From NCBI GenBank assembly GCA_019638015.1, contig JAHBUP010000001.1, positions 248,001 to 312,000 on the forward strand: a stretch of 64,000 bases of DNA. Reading direction: 5' to 3'. The notes under the pieces were generated by a model. It did no database searches. It had not been told where the DNA came from and was given only the letters and a program-made list of their open reading frames with translations. The translations under genes were made by a program, and so were the position numbers. This DNA comes from Melioribacteraceae bacterium (lineage in GTDB: Bacteria > Bacteroidota > Ignavibacteria > Ignavibacteriales > Melioribacteraceae). This document shows, piece by piece, positions 35,722 to 44,385 of this stretch (the first letter of the stretch is position 1; each line of letters begins with the position of its first letter).

Positions 35722-36705
35722 ATGGAATATACAAGATTAGGTAGAACGGGATTAAAAGTCAGTCGGCTATGCCTGGGCACAATGAATTTTGGAGTTTACA
35801 CAAATGAAGCGGATAGCTTTATTATGATGAACCGCGCTCTCGAAATGGGGATTAATTTTTTTGATACAGCAAATGTTTACGGTGGAATAGAGGATAGAAG
35901 TAAAGTTGGAACTACAGAAATAATAATTGGTAATTGGCTCGCGGAAAATAAAGGTAGCAGAGACAAAATTGTACTTGCTACAAAAGTTTATGGAAATATG
36001 GGTAGTCTGCCCAATGAATCAAAACTATCCGCTTATCATATTAGGAAAGCTTGTGAAGATAGCTTAAAGAGAATGAGAACCGATCATATTGATTTGTATC
36101 AGATGCATCATGTTGACCGGGATACTCCATGGGAAGAAATATATCAGGCAATGGAACAATTAGTTAGGGAAGGAAAAATTTTATATGTAGGCAGTTCCAA
36201 CTTTGCCGCATGGAATATTGCAGAAGCCCAAATGATTGCTAAAGAGAGAAATTTTTTAGGTTTAGTTTCAGAACAAAGCATTTATAGTTTGAGAAATAGA
36301 CATATAGAATTAGAAGTAATTCCGGCGTGCGAACATTTCGGATTGGGTTTAATTCCTTGGTCACCATTGGGTGGCGGAATACTTTGCGGGGTTCTCGATA
36401 AAAATGAAACCGGAAGCAGAAGAAACCGTGAGCCGCTACAAAAATCGGTTGAAAAATTGCGTCCACAAATTGAAGCTTATGAAAAGTTGTGCAAAGAAAT
36501 AAATCAAAAGCCGGCAGATGTTGCTCTTGCCTGGTTATTAAATAATCCGTTAGTTACTTCTCCAATAATTGGTCCTCGCACACTTCAACAAATGGACGAA
36601 AACATAGCGACTCTGAATTTAAGACTTGATAAAGACACACTATCAAAATTGGATAAAATTTGGCCCGGTCCCGGTAACCAAGCACCGGAAGCATACGCTT
36701 GGTAG
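35722..36705 (+). CDS. Aldo/keto reductase
   Basis: 327 residues, normal length. It reduces carbonyl compounds with NADPH. Seen: GTMNFG, the catalytic tetrad in FFDTANVYGG (Asp, Tyr), the VLATKVYG lysine and YQMHHVD histidine, and IIGPRTLQQMDEN near the cofactor pocket. It resembles the YajO/Mgs-type group. The substrate is unknown. Confidence 0.9.
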   Translation: MEYTRLGRTGLKVSRLCLGTMNFGVYTNEADSFIMMNRALEMGINFFDTANVYGGIEDRSKVGTTEIIIGNWLAENKGSRDKIVLATKVYGNMGSLPNESKLSAYHIRKACEDSLKRMRTDHIDLYQMHHVDRDTPWEEIYQAMEQLVREGKILYVGSSNFAAWNIAEAQMIAKERNFLGLVSEQSIYSLRNRHIELEVIPACEHFGLGLIPWSPLGGGILCGVLDKNETGSRRNREPLQKSVEKLRPQIEAYEKLCKEINQKPADVALAWLLNNPLVTSPIIGPRTLQQMDENIATLNLRLDKDTLSKLDKIWPGPGNQAPEAYAW

Positions 36706-36761
36706 ATCGAAATTAAATTGCTAATTCAAAATTCAATCTTTTAAAACGATTTGGAGAAAAA

Positions 36762-38954
36762 ATGAAAATGGTTGTCAGATATTTTCTGTTTGTAACATTT
36801 AGCTTTTTATTTGTTAATAACGTTGCTCAGACAAAAAAACTCACATATAAACAAACATATCAATTTTCGGAACCGAGATTAACAAAGTCGATTCCACGAT
36901 CAATTAATTGGTTTGATGAAACAAGTTATCTTGAAACAAAGACTGATCCTGCCAAGCCAAATTCACGAGCAAAATTGGTAAAAATTAATGCGGTGACAGG
37001 TAGTGATGAAGTCATAATTGATTATTCGCAGGTAGAATTACCTGAAGGTTTTGCGCTCGATAGACCCACATTATTTACTAAAGATTATGAGTCCTTCCTG
37101 TTCACTCAAAAAAATGATTTTTATTTGTTTATAAGATCACTCAATGAATTCAAACGTATAACGTTTGATGGAATAGAAAAGAAAAATCCTAAATTCTCCC
37201 CCGACGGCAAGAAGGTAGCATACACAAAAAATCATGATCTCTATTTTGCAGATTTTGAAACAGAGAAAGAAACAAGATTAACATTTGATGGATCAGAGTT
37301 AATTTATAATGGCTGGGCTTCCTGGGTTTATATGGAAGAAATTTTAGGAAGAGCTACAAATTATGCCGCATTTTGGTGGTCACCTAATAGCGATAAAATA
37401 GCATTTCTCCGATTTGATGACTCTCCGGTTCCGGAATTCTTTCTTACAAAAGCTGATGGTCAGCATGGAGTTCTTGAAAAACAGAGATATCCAAAAGCCG
37501 GGGATCCCAATCCTTATGTAAAACTTGGCATCGCTGATTTAAAAAGTGAAAAAGTAATTTGGGCCGATTTTGAGGAAAAAGCAGATCAATATATTGCCTG
37601 GCCATTTTGGACTCCCGAAAACAAGTTAACAGTGCAGTGGATGAACCGCTCGCAAAATAATATTATAATTTATTCTATTGATGAAACGACTGGCAGTAAA
37701 AAGGAAATCTATAATGAAAAACAAAACGAATGGGTTGAATGGTTTGAGGATTTAACTTTTCTACAGAATGAAAATAATTTTATTATCAGAAGTACGATTG
37801 ATGGATTTGCGCATTTATATTTATATGATATAAACGGCAAGCTAAAAAATAGGATTACCTCTGGCGAGTGGGAAGTTAAGGATATTCATTTAGTTGATGA
37901 GAAAAATAAGAGAGTCTTTTTTCACGCGTGGAAAGAAAATAGTACAGAAAGACATCTTTTTGTTGTTGATTTCAGCGGCAAAAACCTAAAACAGCTAACA
38001 AAAGAACCGGGTACTCATGCATCTGCGGTTTCTCCTGGCGGAAAATATTTTATTGATAGATTCAGCAGTATTAATTCCCCCGCAAAAATTAATTTATATA
38101 ATGCAGAAGGTAAGTTAATTAGAAATTTATATGATTCTAAGAATCCCGCAATTGATGAGTATGCATTAGCCAAAGCAGAACTGTTCACAATTCCAACTAA
38201 AGATGGATTTAATTTACCCGCCTCATGGTATCTGCCGGCAGATTTTGACCCCACCAAAAAATATCCTGTTATTATTTCGGTTTATGGTGGACCCGATGCT
38301 CCATCGGTACGAAACTCATTTCCCTTCTGGCTTGAAGGTTATTTTTTAGCTCAAAATGGAATTATTTATATGTCGGTAGATCACCGCGGCACAGGGCATT
38401 TTGGAAAGAAGGGCGTTGCGTTAATGCACCGAAAATTAGGCGAATGGGAGATTAATGATTACATCGAGACTGTGAATTGGTTAAAAGGGAAGAACTTTGT
38501 TGATACAACTAAAATTGCTATTAATGGTGGAAGTTATGGCGGCTATGTTACTGCGCTAGCGCTAACAAAGGGAGCCGATTACTTTACTCACGGAATCGCT
38601 GAGTTCGGAGTTATGGATTGGCATTTATACGATAATGTTTATACCGAGAGATATATGGATACTCCTAAAGAAAACCCTGAAGGGTACAAGTCGGGTTCTG
38701 TTCTAACTTACGCAAATAAGTATAAAGGTAAGATGTTAATTACTCATGGAACAATGGATGATAATGTTCACATGCAAAATTCAATACAATTAATATATGA
38801 ACTGCAAAAGCAGAATAAGGATTTTGAAGTAATGTTTTATCCTAACTCAAGACATGGTATTGGATTTCCATTAGCCGCTCATTACAGCAAACTTAAAACT
38901 CAGTTTTGGTTCAAGAATTTATTGAATAGAGAATTAGATGTTGAGAAAGATTGA
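36762..38954 (+). CDS. Dipeptidyl peptidase IV (S9B), secreted
   Basis: 730 residues with a signal peptide (about 1-21). An N-terminal eight-bladed propeller is followed by an alpha/beta hydrolase domain. The catalytic triad is visible: S591 in GGSYGGY, D666 in GTMDDNV and H698 in NSRHGIG. The double-Glu motif typical of DPP-IV is partly seen as WVYMEEILGR. It releases X-Pro dipeptides from the N-termini of peptides, probably in the periplasm. It could supply the proline and hydroxyproline pathway at 45-56 kb. It has its own strong terminator. Confidence 0.93.
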   Translation: MKMVVRYFLFVTFSFLFVNNVAQTKKLTYKQTYQFSEPRLTKSIPRSINWFDETSYLETKTDPAKPNSRAKLVKINAVTGSDEVIIDYSQVELPEGFALDRPTLFTKDYESFLFTQKNDFYLFIRSLNEFKRITFDGIEKKNPKFSPDGKKVAYTKNHDLYFADFETEKETRLTFDGSELIYNGWASWVYMEEILGRATNYAAFWWSPNSDKIAFLRFDDSPVPEFFLTKADGQHGVLEKQRYPKAGDPNPYVKLGIADLKSEKVIWADFEEKADQYIAWPFWTPENKLTVQWMNRSQNNIIIYSIDETTGSKKEIYNEKQNEWVEWFEDLTFLQNENNFIIRSTIDGFAHLYLYDINGKLKNRITSGEWEVKDIHLVDEKNKRVFFHAWKENSTERHLFVVDFSGKNLKQLTKEPGTHASAVSPGGKYFIDRFSSINSPAKINLYNAEGKLIRNLYDSKNPAIDEYALAKAELFTIPTKDGFNLPASWYLPADFDPTKKYPVIISVYGGPDAPSVRNSFPFWLEGYFLAQNGIIYMSVDHRGTGHFGKKGVALMHRKLGEWEINDYIETVNWLKGKNFVDTTKIAINGGSYGGYVTALALTKGADYFTHGIAEFGVMDWHLYDNVYTERYMDTPKENPEGYKSGSVLTYANKYKGKMLITHGTMDDNVHMQNSIQLIYELQKQNKDFEVMFYPNSRHGIGFPLAAHYSKLKTQFWFKNLLNRELDVEKD

Positions 38955-38969
38955 TTAATTTATTTCACC

Positions 38970-39007
38970 AAAGAGAAGAGTAACTCATAGTTATTCTTCT
39001 CTTTTTT
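38970..39007 (+). terminator. Terminator after DPP-IV gene
   Basis: AGAGAAGA (38972-38979) pairs with TCTTCTCT (38995-39002); the inner TAACT/AGTTA pairing lengthens the stem. A run of T follows. Confidence 0.8.
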
Positions 39008-39033
39008 ATCTTCCCTAATCTCAAAGGAATAAT

Positions 39034-39489
39034 ATGAATTATAATGAAAACCCAAAGGATTATTACGCACCGATGCACTCTGCAGAACATCTGTTAAATG
39101 GTACGATGGATAAGATGTTCAATAAAGGAAGGGCGTTCAGCGCGCATATAGAAAAGAAAAAATCCAAATGCGATTATAGGTTTGATCGTGATTTGAGTGA
39201 AAAGGAAAAAGATATAATTGAGAAAAAGATTAATCAACTTATCACCGAAAATTTACCGATTACCGAAAGTTTTATGAATCGTGAAGAAGCTTCAAAATAT
39301 TTTAGTTTAGAAAGATTGCCGGAGGAGGCGGGGGATAGTTTACGCGTCATTTCAATCGGCGATTATGATAAATGTTTATGCAGCGGGCCTCATGTTTCTT
39401 CTACCGGTGAAATTGGCGGATTTAAATTTGTCTCTTCAAACTATGAAAATGGCGTTCTCCGCGTGAGGTTCAAAATCGGGAAAAGTTAA
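39034..39489 (+). CDS. AlaX-like tRNA editing domain protein
   Basis: 151 residues. The Zn ligands of the alanyl/threonyl-tRNA synthetase second-additional domain are present: H15-x3-H19 (HSAEH) and C116-x3-H120 (CSGPH). A GRAFSAHIEKKKSKCDY strand and an IGGFKF segment follow family order. Free-standing proteins of this type deacylate mischarged tRNA (Ser- or Gly-tRNA-Ala). It is short for AlaX-M forms and lacks the synthetase catalytic core. Confidence 0.82.
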   Translation: MNYNENPKDYYAPMHSAEHLLNGTMDKMFNKGRAFSAHIEKKKSKCDYRFDRDLSEKEKDIIEKKINQLITENLPITESFMNREEASKYFSLERLPEEAGDSLRVISIGDYDKCLCSGPHVSSTGEIGGFKFVSSNYENGVLRVRFKIGKS

Positions 39490-39565
39490 ACTAACAAATT
39501 GTTAATTATCTGGTAATAATCAGTTAATAATAGCTCTCTAATTTTCGGTAAAAAGAGGTGAGCGC

Positions 39566-39769
39566 ATGGAAATTAAATTAGGACAAAGAATTATTTATAC
39601 TTTCCCAGAACCAATAGATTCCAGCAAAGCCAAATTTTTAGGTACAGTAGATTATGTTGGGGAGACATTTATCCTCATTAAAGATGACAGAAATATTAAA
39701 CTGAAAGTATCATACAAAAATTTCCATCTTTTACAGCAGGTTGATTTTGAATTTTCTTTTCCTCGGTAG
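39566..39769 (+). CDS. Small conserved hypothetical protein (67 residues)
   Basis: A soluble beta-rich protein with no named motif (begins MEIKLGQRIIYTFPEP; ends FEFSFPR). AGAGGTGAG lies before the ATG. It is likely a real gene because of the clear Shine-Dalgarno and balanced composition. The function is unknown. Confidence 0.55.
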   Translation: MEIKLGQRIIYTFPEPIDSSKAKFLGTVDYVGETFILIKDDRNIKLKVSYKNFHLLQQVDFEFSFPR

Positions 39770-39800
39770 TGTGATTCTTGGTTTTAGCACTATCCTCAAA

Positions 39801-39832
39801 TTTGAAAATGCAAATTTAAGCTATTATTTTTG
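39801..39832 (+). promoter_or_regulatory. Promoter of the 39.86 kb operon
   Basis: TTTG (39801-39804), 20-base spacer, TATTTTTG (39825-39832). Exact Bacteroidota form; expected start about 39839, 21 bases before the ATG at 39860. Confidence 0.7.
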
Positions 39833-39859
39833 CGTGTTCACTTTTTGAGGAAAGGGCTA

Positions 39860-40063
39860 ATGACAGACGAAATCTATATCCACTACAAATTTAAGAATCG
39901 CAAAACAGGTGAGTTTAAAGAGGGTTACATTAAGGTCCCTGACGTTGCTAAATATGCAAATGGCTTAAAAAAATGTTTTGATGTGCATGAATATAAAGTC
40001 TGTGAAAAAAAATTAGTTAGCAAAGAGGAGTTTGATAAAAGAGGCAAAGCCTATTTATCATAA
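39860..40063 (+). CDS. Small conserved hypothetical protein (67 residues)
   Basis: Starts at the ATG at 39860 (AGGAAAGGG upstream), not at the upstream TTG at 39830, which would overlap the promoter. It is soluble and basic (HYKFKNRKTGEFKEGYIKV). First gene of a three-gene transcript; the next gene starts 2 bases after its stop. The function is unknown. Confidence 0.65.
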   Translation: MTDEIYIHYKFKNRKTGEFKEGYIKVPDVAKYANGLKKCFDVHEYKVCEKKLVSKEEFDKRGKAYLS

Positions 40064-40065
40064 AA

Positions 40066-40572
40066 ATGAAGACTTTTTATAAGCTTAGTTTTATCTTGTT
40101 AGTTGGGGGATACTTTTACTTTTCATTAATTCAATTGTCTGATCCGGGCATTAATTATATCGACGAATTAAAGAAGAGATCTAACTTGTCTCAGGTAATT
40201 AATTTTAACGAAGTTGATTGTTCCAACCAAAATTTAATATTGGGGAAAATAGTTGTAATGGACTCAACGATTCTCGGAGTATCCAATTTCAAAGGTTCTT
40301 ATCTCGTCAAAACTGAAGTAGCCAATAAATGTGGTAAAAAAATATTCGCGATCCTAAAATGCACATCAAATGATATTCAAAAAATGAATACAAGCAAAAT
40401 TAACCATGGATTTTTAACCGCATATATAAATAAGATCGAGTCCAGCAATCCAATAGCTATTGGAGATAGTATCGAAGGAAATAATATTTTTCTAAAGGGG
40501 GAAGAAGTTTTGATTTTGAGTGGGACCTTTTTAGATTTTTCAGAAATGAATTTTTATAAAGATGCTATCTAA
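40066..40572 (+). CDS. Membrane-anchored hypothetical protein (168 residues)
   Basis: One N-terminal membrane helix (about 7-25) and a probably periplasmic beta-rich domain with cysteines at VDCSN, NKCGK and LKCTS. It overlaps the thioredoxin-like gene by 11 bases, so the two are translationally coupled and the thioredoxin may act on it or share its pathway. I do not recognise a family. Confidence 0.6.
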   Translation: MKTFYKLSFILLVGGYFYFSLIQLSDPGINYIDELKKRSNLSQVINFNEVDCSNQNLILGKIVVMDSTILGVSNFKGSYLVKTEVANKCGKKIFAILKCTSNDIQKMNTSKINHGFLTAYINKIESSNPIAIGDSIEGNNIFLKGEEVLILSGTFLDFSEMNFYKDAI

Positions 40573-40891
40573 CCCATCACTTGAAAAGTATAGCGAAATT
40601 ATTGCTCAAAATGATGCATGCGCGTTTTATTTTTCCACTCCCGATTGTAATGTATGTAAAGTATTAAAGCCAAAACTTTTCTCCTTTGTTGAGCAAACTT
40701 TTCCAAAAATAAAATTGCATTATATCAATCTGGAAGAAAATAGAGAACTGGGTGCTGGGTTAAATATTTTTACTGTTCCTACTGTACTGTTTTATTTTGA
40801 GGGAAAAGAGTTTTTACGAAAATCCAGATTTGTAAATTTCGATGAGCTCGCCGGAGAGATTGGAAGAGTATATAATCTGATGTTTGAATAA
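40562..40891 (+). CDS. Thioredoxin-fold protein
   Basis: 109 residues with the active-site motif C-NV-C in STPDCNVCKVLKP, a TVPTVLFY cis-proline segment and a C-terminal helix. There is no signal peptide, so it is cytoplasmic. The CNVC site differs from the classical CGPC and suggests a specialised reductant or sensor. It is the last gene of the operon and is followed by a terminator. Confidence 0.85.
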   Translation: MLSNPSLEKYSEIIAQNDACAFYFSTPDCNVCKVLKPKLFSFVEQTFPKIKLHYINLEENRELGAGLNIFTVPTVLFYFEGKEFLRKSRFVNFDELAGEIGRVYNLMFE

Positions 40892-40910
40892 ATGAGTCTA
40901 TGTTTTGAAA

Positions 40911-40938
40911 ATGGGGATGAGTAAATTCTCATCCCCAT
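40911..40938. terminator. Bidirectional terminator
   Basis: ATGGGGATGAG (40911-40921) pairs perfectly with CTCATCCCCAT (40928-40938), between the convergent thioredoxin and aldolase genes. Confidence 0.8.
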
Positions 40939-40949
40939 CGCAATTCTAA

Positions 40950-41942
40950 TTAAGCTTTATTAACACTTCCGAGTACATTTACAATTTTATGTTTGTATAA
41001 TTCCTTTAATGAATCTCTTGCTGGTCCCAAGAATTTGCGTGGATCAAATTCTTCCGGTTTGTCCATAAATACTTTTCTAACAGCGGCTGTCATTGCTAAA
41101 CGACCGTCAGAATCAATATTTACTTTACATACCGCGGAAGCAGCGGCTCTTCTTAATTGATCTTCCGGAATACCTACGGCGTCTTTTAATTTTCCACCAT
41201 TGCTATTAATAATTTTTACTAATTCAGCCGGAACTGAAGATGCGCCATGCAGAACAATTGGGAAGCCGGGAATTCTTTTTTCGATTTCTTCAAGTATATC
41301 AAAACGTAATGGAGGAGGAACTAAAATTCCATCTGCGTTTCTGGTGCATTGATCCGGAGTAAATTTATTTGCGCCATGAGAAGTACCAATTGAAATAGCC
41401 AGTGAATCAACGCCGGTCTTTTTAACAAAATCTTCAACTTCTTCCGGTTTAGTATAATGTGTAACTTCACTCGAAACTTCATCTTCGATACCCGCTAAAA
41501 CACCAAGTTCGCCTTCCACCGATACATCATATTTGTGAGCATATTCCACAACCTGTGCTGTTAACTCAACATTTTTTTCGTATGGATGATGCGATCCATC
41601 AATCATTACAGATGAGAAACCGGATTCAATACAGTTCTTACATAAATCAAAAGTATCACCATGATCAAGATGAAGAACTATCGGAATTTTATATCCCAAT
41701 TCTTCAGCATAATCTACAGCGCCTTTTGCTAAATGCTTTAGCAATGTTTGATTTGCGTATTTACGGGCACCGCTCGAAACTTGAAGAATAACAGGAGATT
41801 TTGTTTCAACGCAAGCTCCAATTATTGCCTGCAATTGTTCGAGATTGTTAAAATTAAACGCGGGAATGGCATATCCGCCTTTAACAGCTTTTGCGAAAAG
41901 TTCTTTTGAGTTTACTAACCCAAGTTCTTTGTAGCTTAGCAT
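40950..41942 (-). CDS. fba: Fructose-bisphosphate aldolase, class II
   Basis: 330 residues. Zn-dependent aldolase that cleaves fructose 1,6-bisphosphate in glycolysis. Zn ligands and phosphate-binding segments: LHLDHGDTF, SVEGELGVLAG, LAISIGTSHG and VLHGASSVP, with the NIDSDGRLAMT end segment. It is a separate transcript. Confidence 0.95.
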   Translation of the reverse strand: MLSYKELGLVNSKELFAKAVKGGYAIPAFNFNNLEQLQAIIGACVETKSPVILQVSSGARKYANQTLLKHLAKGAVDYAEELGYKIPIVLHLDHGDTFDLCKNCIESGFSSVMIDGSHHPYEKNVELTAQVVEYAHKYDVSVEGELGVLAGIEDEVSSEVTHYTKPEEVEDFVKKTGVDSLAISIGTSHGANKFTPDQCTRNADGILVPPPLRFDILEEIEKRIPGFPIVLHGASSVPAELVKIINSNGGKLKDAVGIPEDQLRRAAASAVCKVNIDSDGRLAMTAAVRKVFMDKPEEFDPRKFLGPARDSLKELYKHKIVNVLGSVNKA

Positions 41943-41982
41943 ATTTATCCTATCTATTTATTGTTGAAAATTCATTTACTCT

Positions 41983-42666
41983 TTAAAAGTACGCAATAAC
42001 TCCAAGGTGAAAAGTCATAATATCAGTTTTTGATTTTTTGGGATTAAAGATTGCATCTCCCAAATTATTAATTACCACACTCTCTTCTGTTAAGTATTCT
42101 GCTTCCGAGCCCATCAGATATCTGACCTTTAAATCCAGATATAATGTTTTAACATCACCCAAATTCTCGGAAAGTTTAAATAAAAATCCACCACCACCTC
42201 CATAGCTGAAATTGAAGTCATCAAAATTAGTAGATGAAGCAATTTCCTCTGAAGAATTTTCACTTTTTACGCTTGAGGTAGTGAATAAATAAGAACCGCC
42301 AGCCAACCCTTCTACATAAGGTTTAACTGCCCCCGAAAAAGGAGAAATTTTGAGCATTAAATGTAAATTGGCAAGACTGTTTGTTCTGTTAAGATTAAGA
42401 TAAATTCCGGGAAATCCTGGCCATGCTCTTCTTTCACTAATTTCGCCATAAACCATATACCCAAGATCGAGGCCAAATGATACTGGTCTTTCTTTACTTG
42501 TTGCCCAAAGTGTACCTTCTACTTGAAGTCCATAACCTAATCTATCTACATTTTTTCTAAAATCACCTTGAGGTGAACCGAGCATTAAACTTCCGCCAAA
42601 AGTTTGTGCGATGGAAATTTGCGCGAATAATAAAACTATTGAGATCACTAAAAATGTTTTTTTCAT
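41983..42666 (-). CDS. Secreted/outer-membrane beta-barrel protein
   Basis: 227 residues with a signal peptide (MKKTFLVISIVLLFAQISIAQ). Alternating hydrophobic strands with aromatic ends (for example LDLKVRYLMG, FHLGVIAYF at the C-terminus) fit an eight-stranded outer-membrane barrel. The C-terminal Phe matches barrel-assembly signals. No ligand is indicated. Confidence 0.75.
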   Translation of the reverse strand: MKKTFLVISIVLLFAQISIAQTFGGSLMLGSPQGDFRKNVDRLGYGLQVEGTLWATSKERPVSFGLDLGYMVYGEISERRAWPGFPGIYLNLNRTNSLANLHLMLKISPFSGAVKPYVEGLAGGSYLFTTSSVKSENSSEEIASSTNFDDFNFSYGGGGGFLFKLSENLGDVKTLYLDLKVRYLMGSEAEYLTEESVVINNLGDAIFNPKKSKTDIMTFHLGVIAYF

Positions 42667-42736
42667 AAAATCCTCTCGATTATAAAGTTTATTGTTGATG
42701 GATTTGACGGATTTTAATTAAATAAGTTAACCGGTG

Positions 42737-42744
42737 CAAATATA
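42737..42744 (-). promoter_or_regulatory. Candidate -7 element for barrel gene
   Basis: Minus-strand TATATTTG. The upstream TTTG (42759-42762) is only 14 bases away, so support is weak. Confidence 0.3.
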
Positions 42745-42784
42745 ATAATTTTTAAGGGCAAAAAAGGATAGAGCGGTGCTAATT

Positions 42785-43387
42785 CTATGTGAATGTTACA
42801 TCTGCTTCTTCAGCAATTCGAAGTAAATCAATAAACTCCTCGAATGGAATTTCTTTTGAGCCGAACATCTTTAAATGCTCGGTTTGAAACTGAACATCGA
42901 GCAAAACATATCCTCGTTCATTCAATCGTTCAATCAACTTAACAAGCGCGCACTTTGAAGCTTGCGAAACTTTCGAGAACATCGACTCACCAAAAAAAGC
43001 CCCTTTGTTCGAAATTCCATAAAGACCACCCACCAGCTCATTTTGCCAATATACTTCTACCGAATGGAGGTTTTCTCGTTCTATTAACCCTTTGTATGCT
43101 TCAATTAATTCTTCCGAAATCCAAGTCTCTTCTCGTGATGCGCAATTTCTAATAATTGTCAGTGGATCATAATCATACTTAAATTGGAAATTGGAATAGC
43201 TCATAAATTTTTTTAATGAACGGGGGAAGTTAAAGTTTTTTAGAGGAATGATAGTTCTAATATCGGGCATGTACCATTCTATTTCACCTGAATCATTAGC
43301 CATCGGGAATGCTCCTCGTGAATACAAGAAGAGCATTTTCTCCGGTTCTAATAATTTTTTCCTCTCACTTTTTTCGAAATCATTCAT
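42785..43387 (-). CDS. aat: Leucyl/phenylalanyl-tRNA-protein transferase
   Basis: 200 residues. It attaches Leu or Phe to N-terminal Lys or Arg for N-end-rule degradation. The family core is seen: FLYSRGAFPMAN, WYMPDIRTIIPL, EETWISEELIEAYKGL, HSVEVYWQNELVGGLYGI and FFGESMFS-x-ASKCALV. Its ATG overlaps the stop of the DUF2721 gene by 8 bases. Confidence 0.95.
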   Translation of the reverse strand: MNDFEKSERKKLLEPEKMLFLYSRGAFPMANDSGEIEWYMPDIRTIIPLKNFNFPRSLKKFMSYSNFQFKYDYDPLTIIRNCASREETWISEELIEAYKGLIERENLHSVEVYWQNELVGGLYGISNKGAFFGESMFSKVSQASKCALVKLIERLNERGYVLLDVQFQTEHLKMFGSKEIPFEEFIDLLRIAEEADVTFT

Positions 43388-43871
43388 GCACTTTTACTTC
43401 GAAGCGGATGATCTCATATCCCTTTATTGTTTCGAATCCTGCATAAACAACAGACCCAAATACGAAAACCATCCCCAATAAGAAGGCGGAAATAATAAAA
43501 TAGTTAAATAAAAAAATTTGTGTTATTGATGAAGTGCCGATTAATAGTGAAGTCGCTACGAATAACCCTATTGCTGTTACATTACATAATACCGCGTTTC
43601 GGACGAGTTTAACCCGAAATGTTAAAAACTGAATTTGCTTTGCCGCACTCTCAAGTCGCAAGTTGTCATCTGTTGTAGCCGGTTTTTCTCCAATCCTTAA
43701 AAGTATTCTTCTCTTTTCTTCATTAAGAAGCCGTATTCGGTTAACTACTAACGAGTAGCGGTTATTCATGCTAAGTAAAATTAATCCGCAAGCGCTAATC
43801 ATTACTGCGGGCGCAACCATTAATTGAATAACGCTTACTATATTGGGAGGAATTGAAATTAATGAATCCAT
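43380..43871 (-). CDS. DUF2721 family membrane protein
   Basis: 163 residues: a helix at about 16-33, a charged cytoplasmic segment (NNRYSLVVNRIRLLNEEKRR) and two more helices. This is the DUF2721 layout; the function is unknown. It is translationally coupled with aat. Confidence 0.75.
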   Translation of the reverse strand: MDSLISIPPNIVSVIQLMVAPAVMISACGLILLSMNNRYSLVVNRIRLLNEEKRRILLRIGEKPATTDDNLRLESAAKQIQFLTFRVKLVRNAVLCNVTAIGLFVATSLLIGTSSITQIFLFNYFIISAFLLGMVFVFGSVVYAGFETIKGYEIIRFEVKVHE

Positions 43872-43880
43872 TATTAATAC

Positions 43881-44312
43881 CTATTTCGCATAAATGTAAT
43901 TGTGAAGAATTTCAATTGTTTCTTCATGTATTTGTAAATCAATTTGAAGTAAGTCCCTCATCGATAAAATTCCAGCAAGCTTCTCACCTTCAATAACTAT
44001 TATGTGTCGCGTGTTTCTGTTTTTCATTTTCGCCAAACACTCTTGTGTTGATTCTCCAATATCAGCGAGGATTAGATCTTTGGTCATTACATCTTCAACG
44101 AGAGTAGATTCTAAAGATAGATTTTTCGCGATTACCCGTTTTACCAAATCTCTTTCAGAAAACACACCCAAAAGTTTTCCATCCTCGGATAAAACCGGAA
44201 CAATGCCAATATTTTGTGAAGCCATATAATCTACAGAAGCTTTAATTGTGGTTCCGGATTTAACGGTATAAACGCCGGATCGTTGAGCAAGTATATCTTT
44301 TATTGATTTCAC
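43881..44312 (-). CDS. CBS-domain protein
   Basis: 143 residues, two tandem CBS motifs (VKSGTTIKASVDYMASQNIGIVPVL-GVFSERDLVKRV and VEDVMTKDL-KMKNRNTRHIIVIE-GILSMRDLLQ). They form a Bateman module that usually binds adenine nucleotides. There is no partner domain. Nine bases separate it from the DUF2721 gene. Confidence 0.85.
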   Translation of the reverse strand: MKSIKDILAQRSGVYTVKSGTTIKASVDYMASQNIGIVPVLSEDGKLLGVFSERDLVKRVIAKNLSLESTLVEDVMTKDLILADIGESTQECLAKMKNRNTRHIIVIEGEKLAGILSMRDLLQIDLQIHEETIEILHNYIYAK

Positions 44313-44385
44313 ATTTACTCCTTTAAATAAGTTTGCTTATCCTAATTAATGTTAAGATTTGCCGAGGAGATATTCAAGTAAAAAA

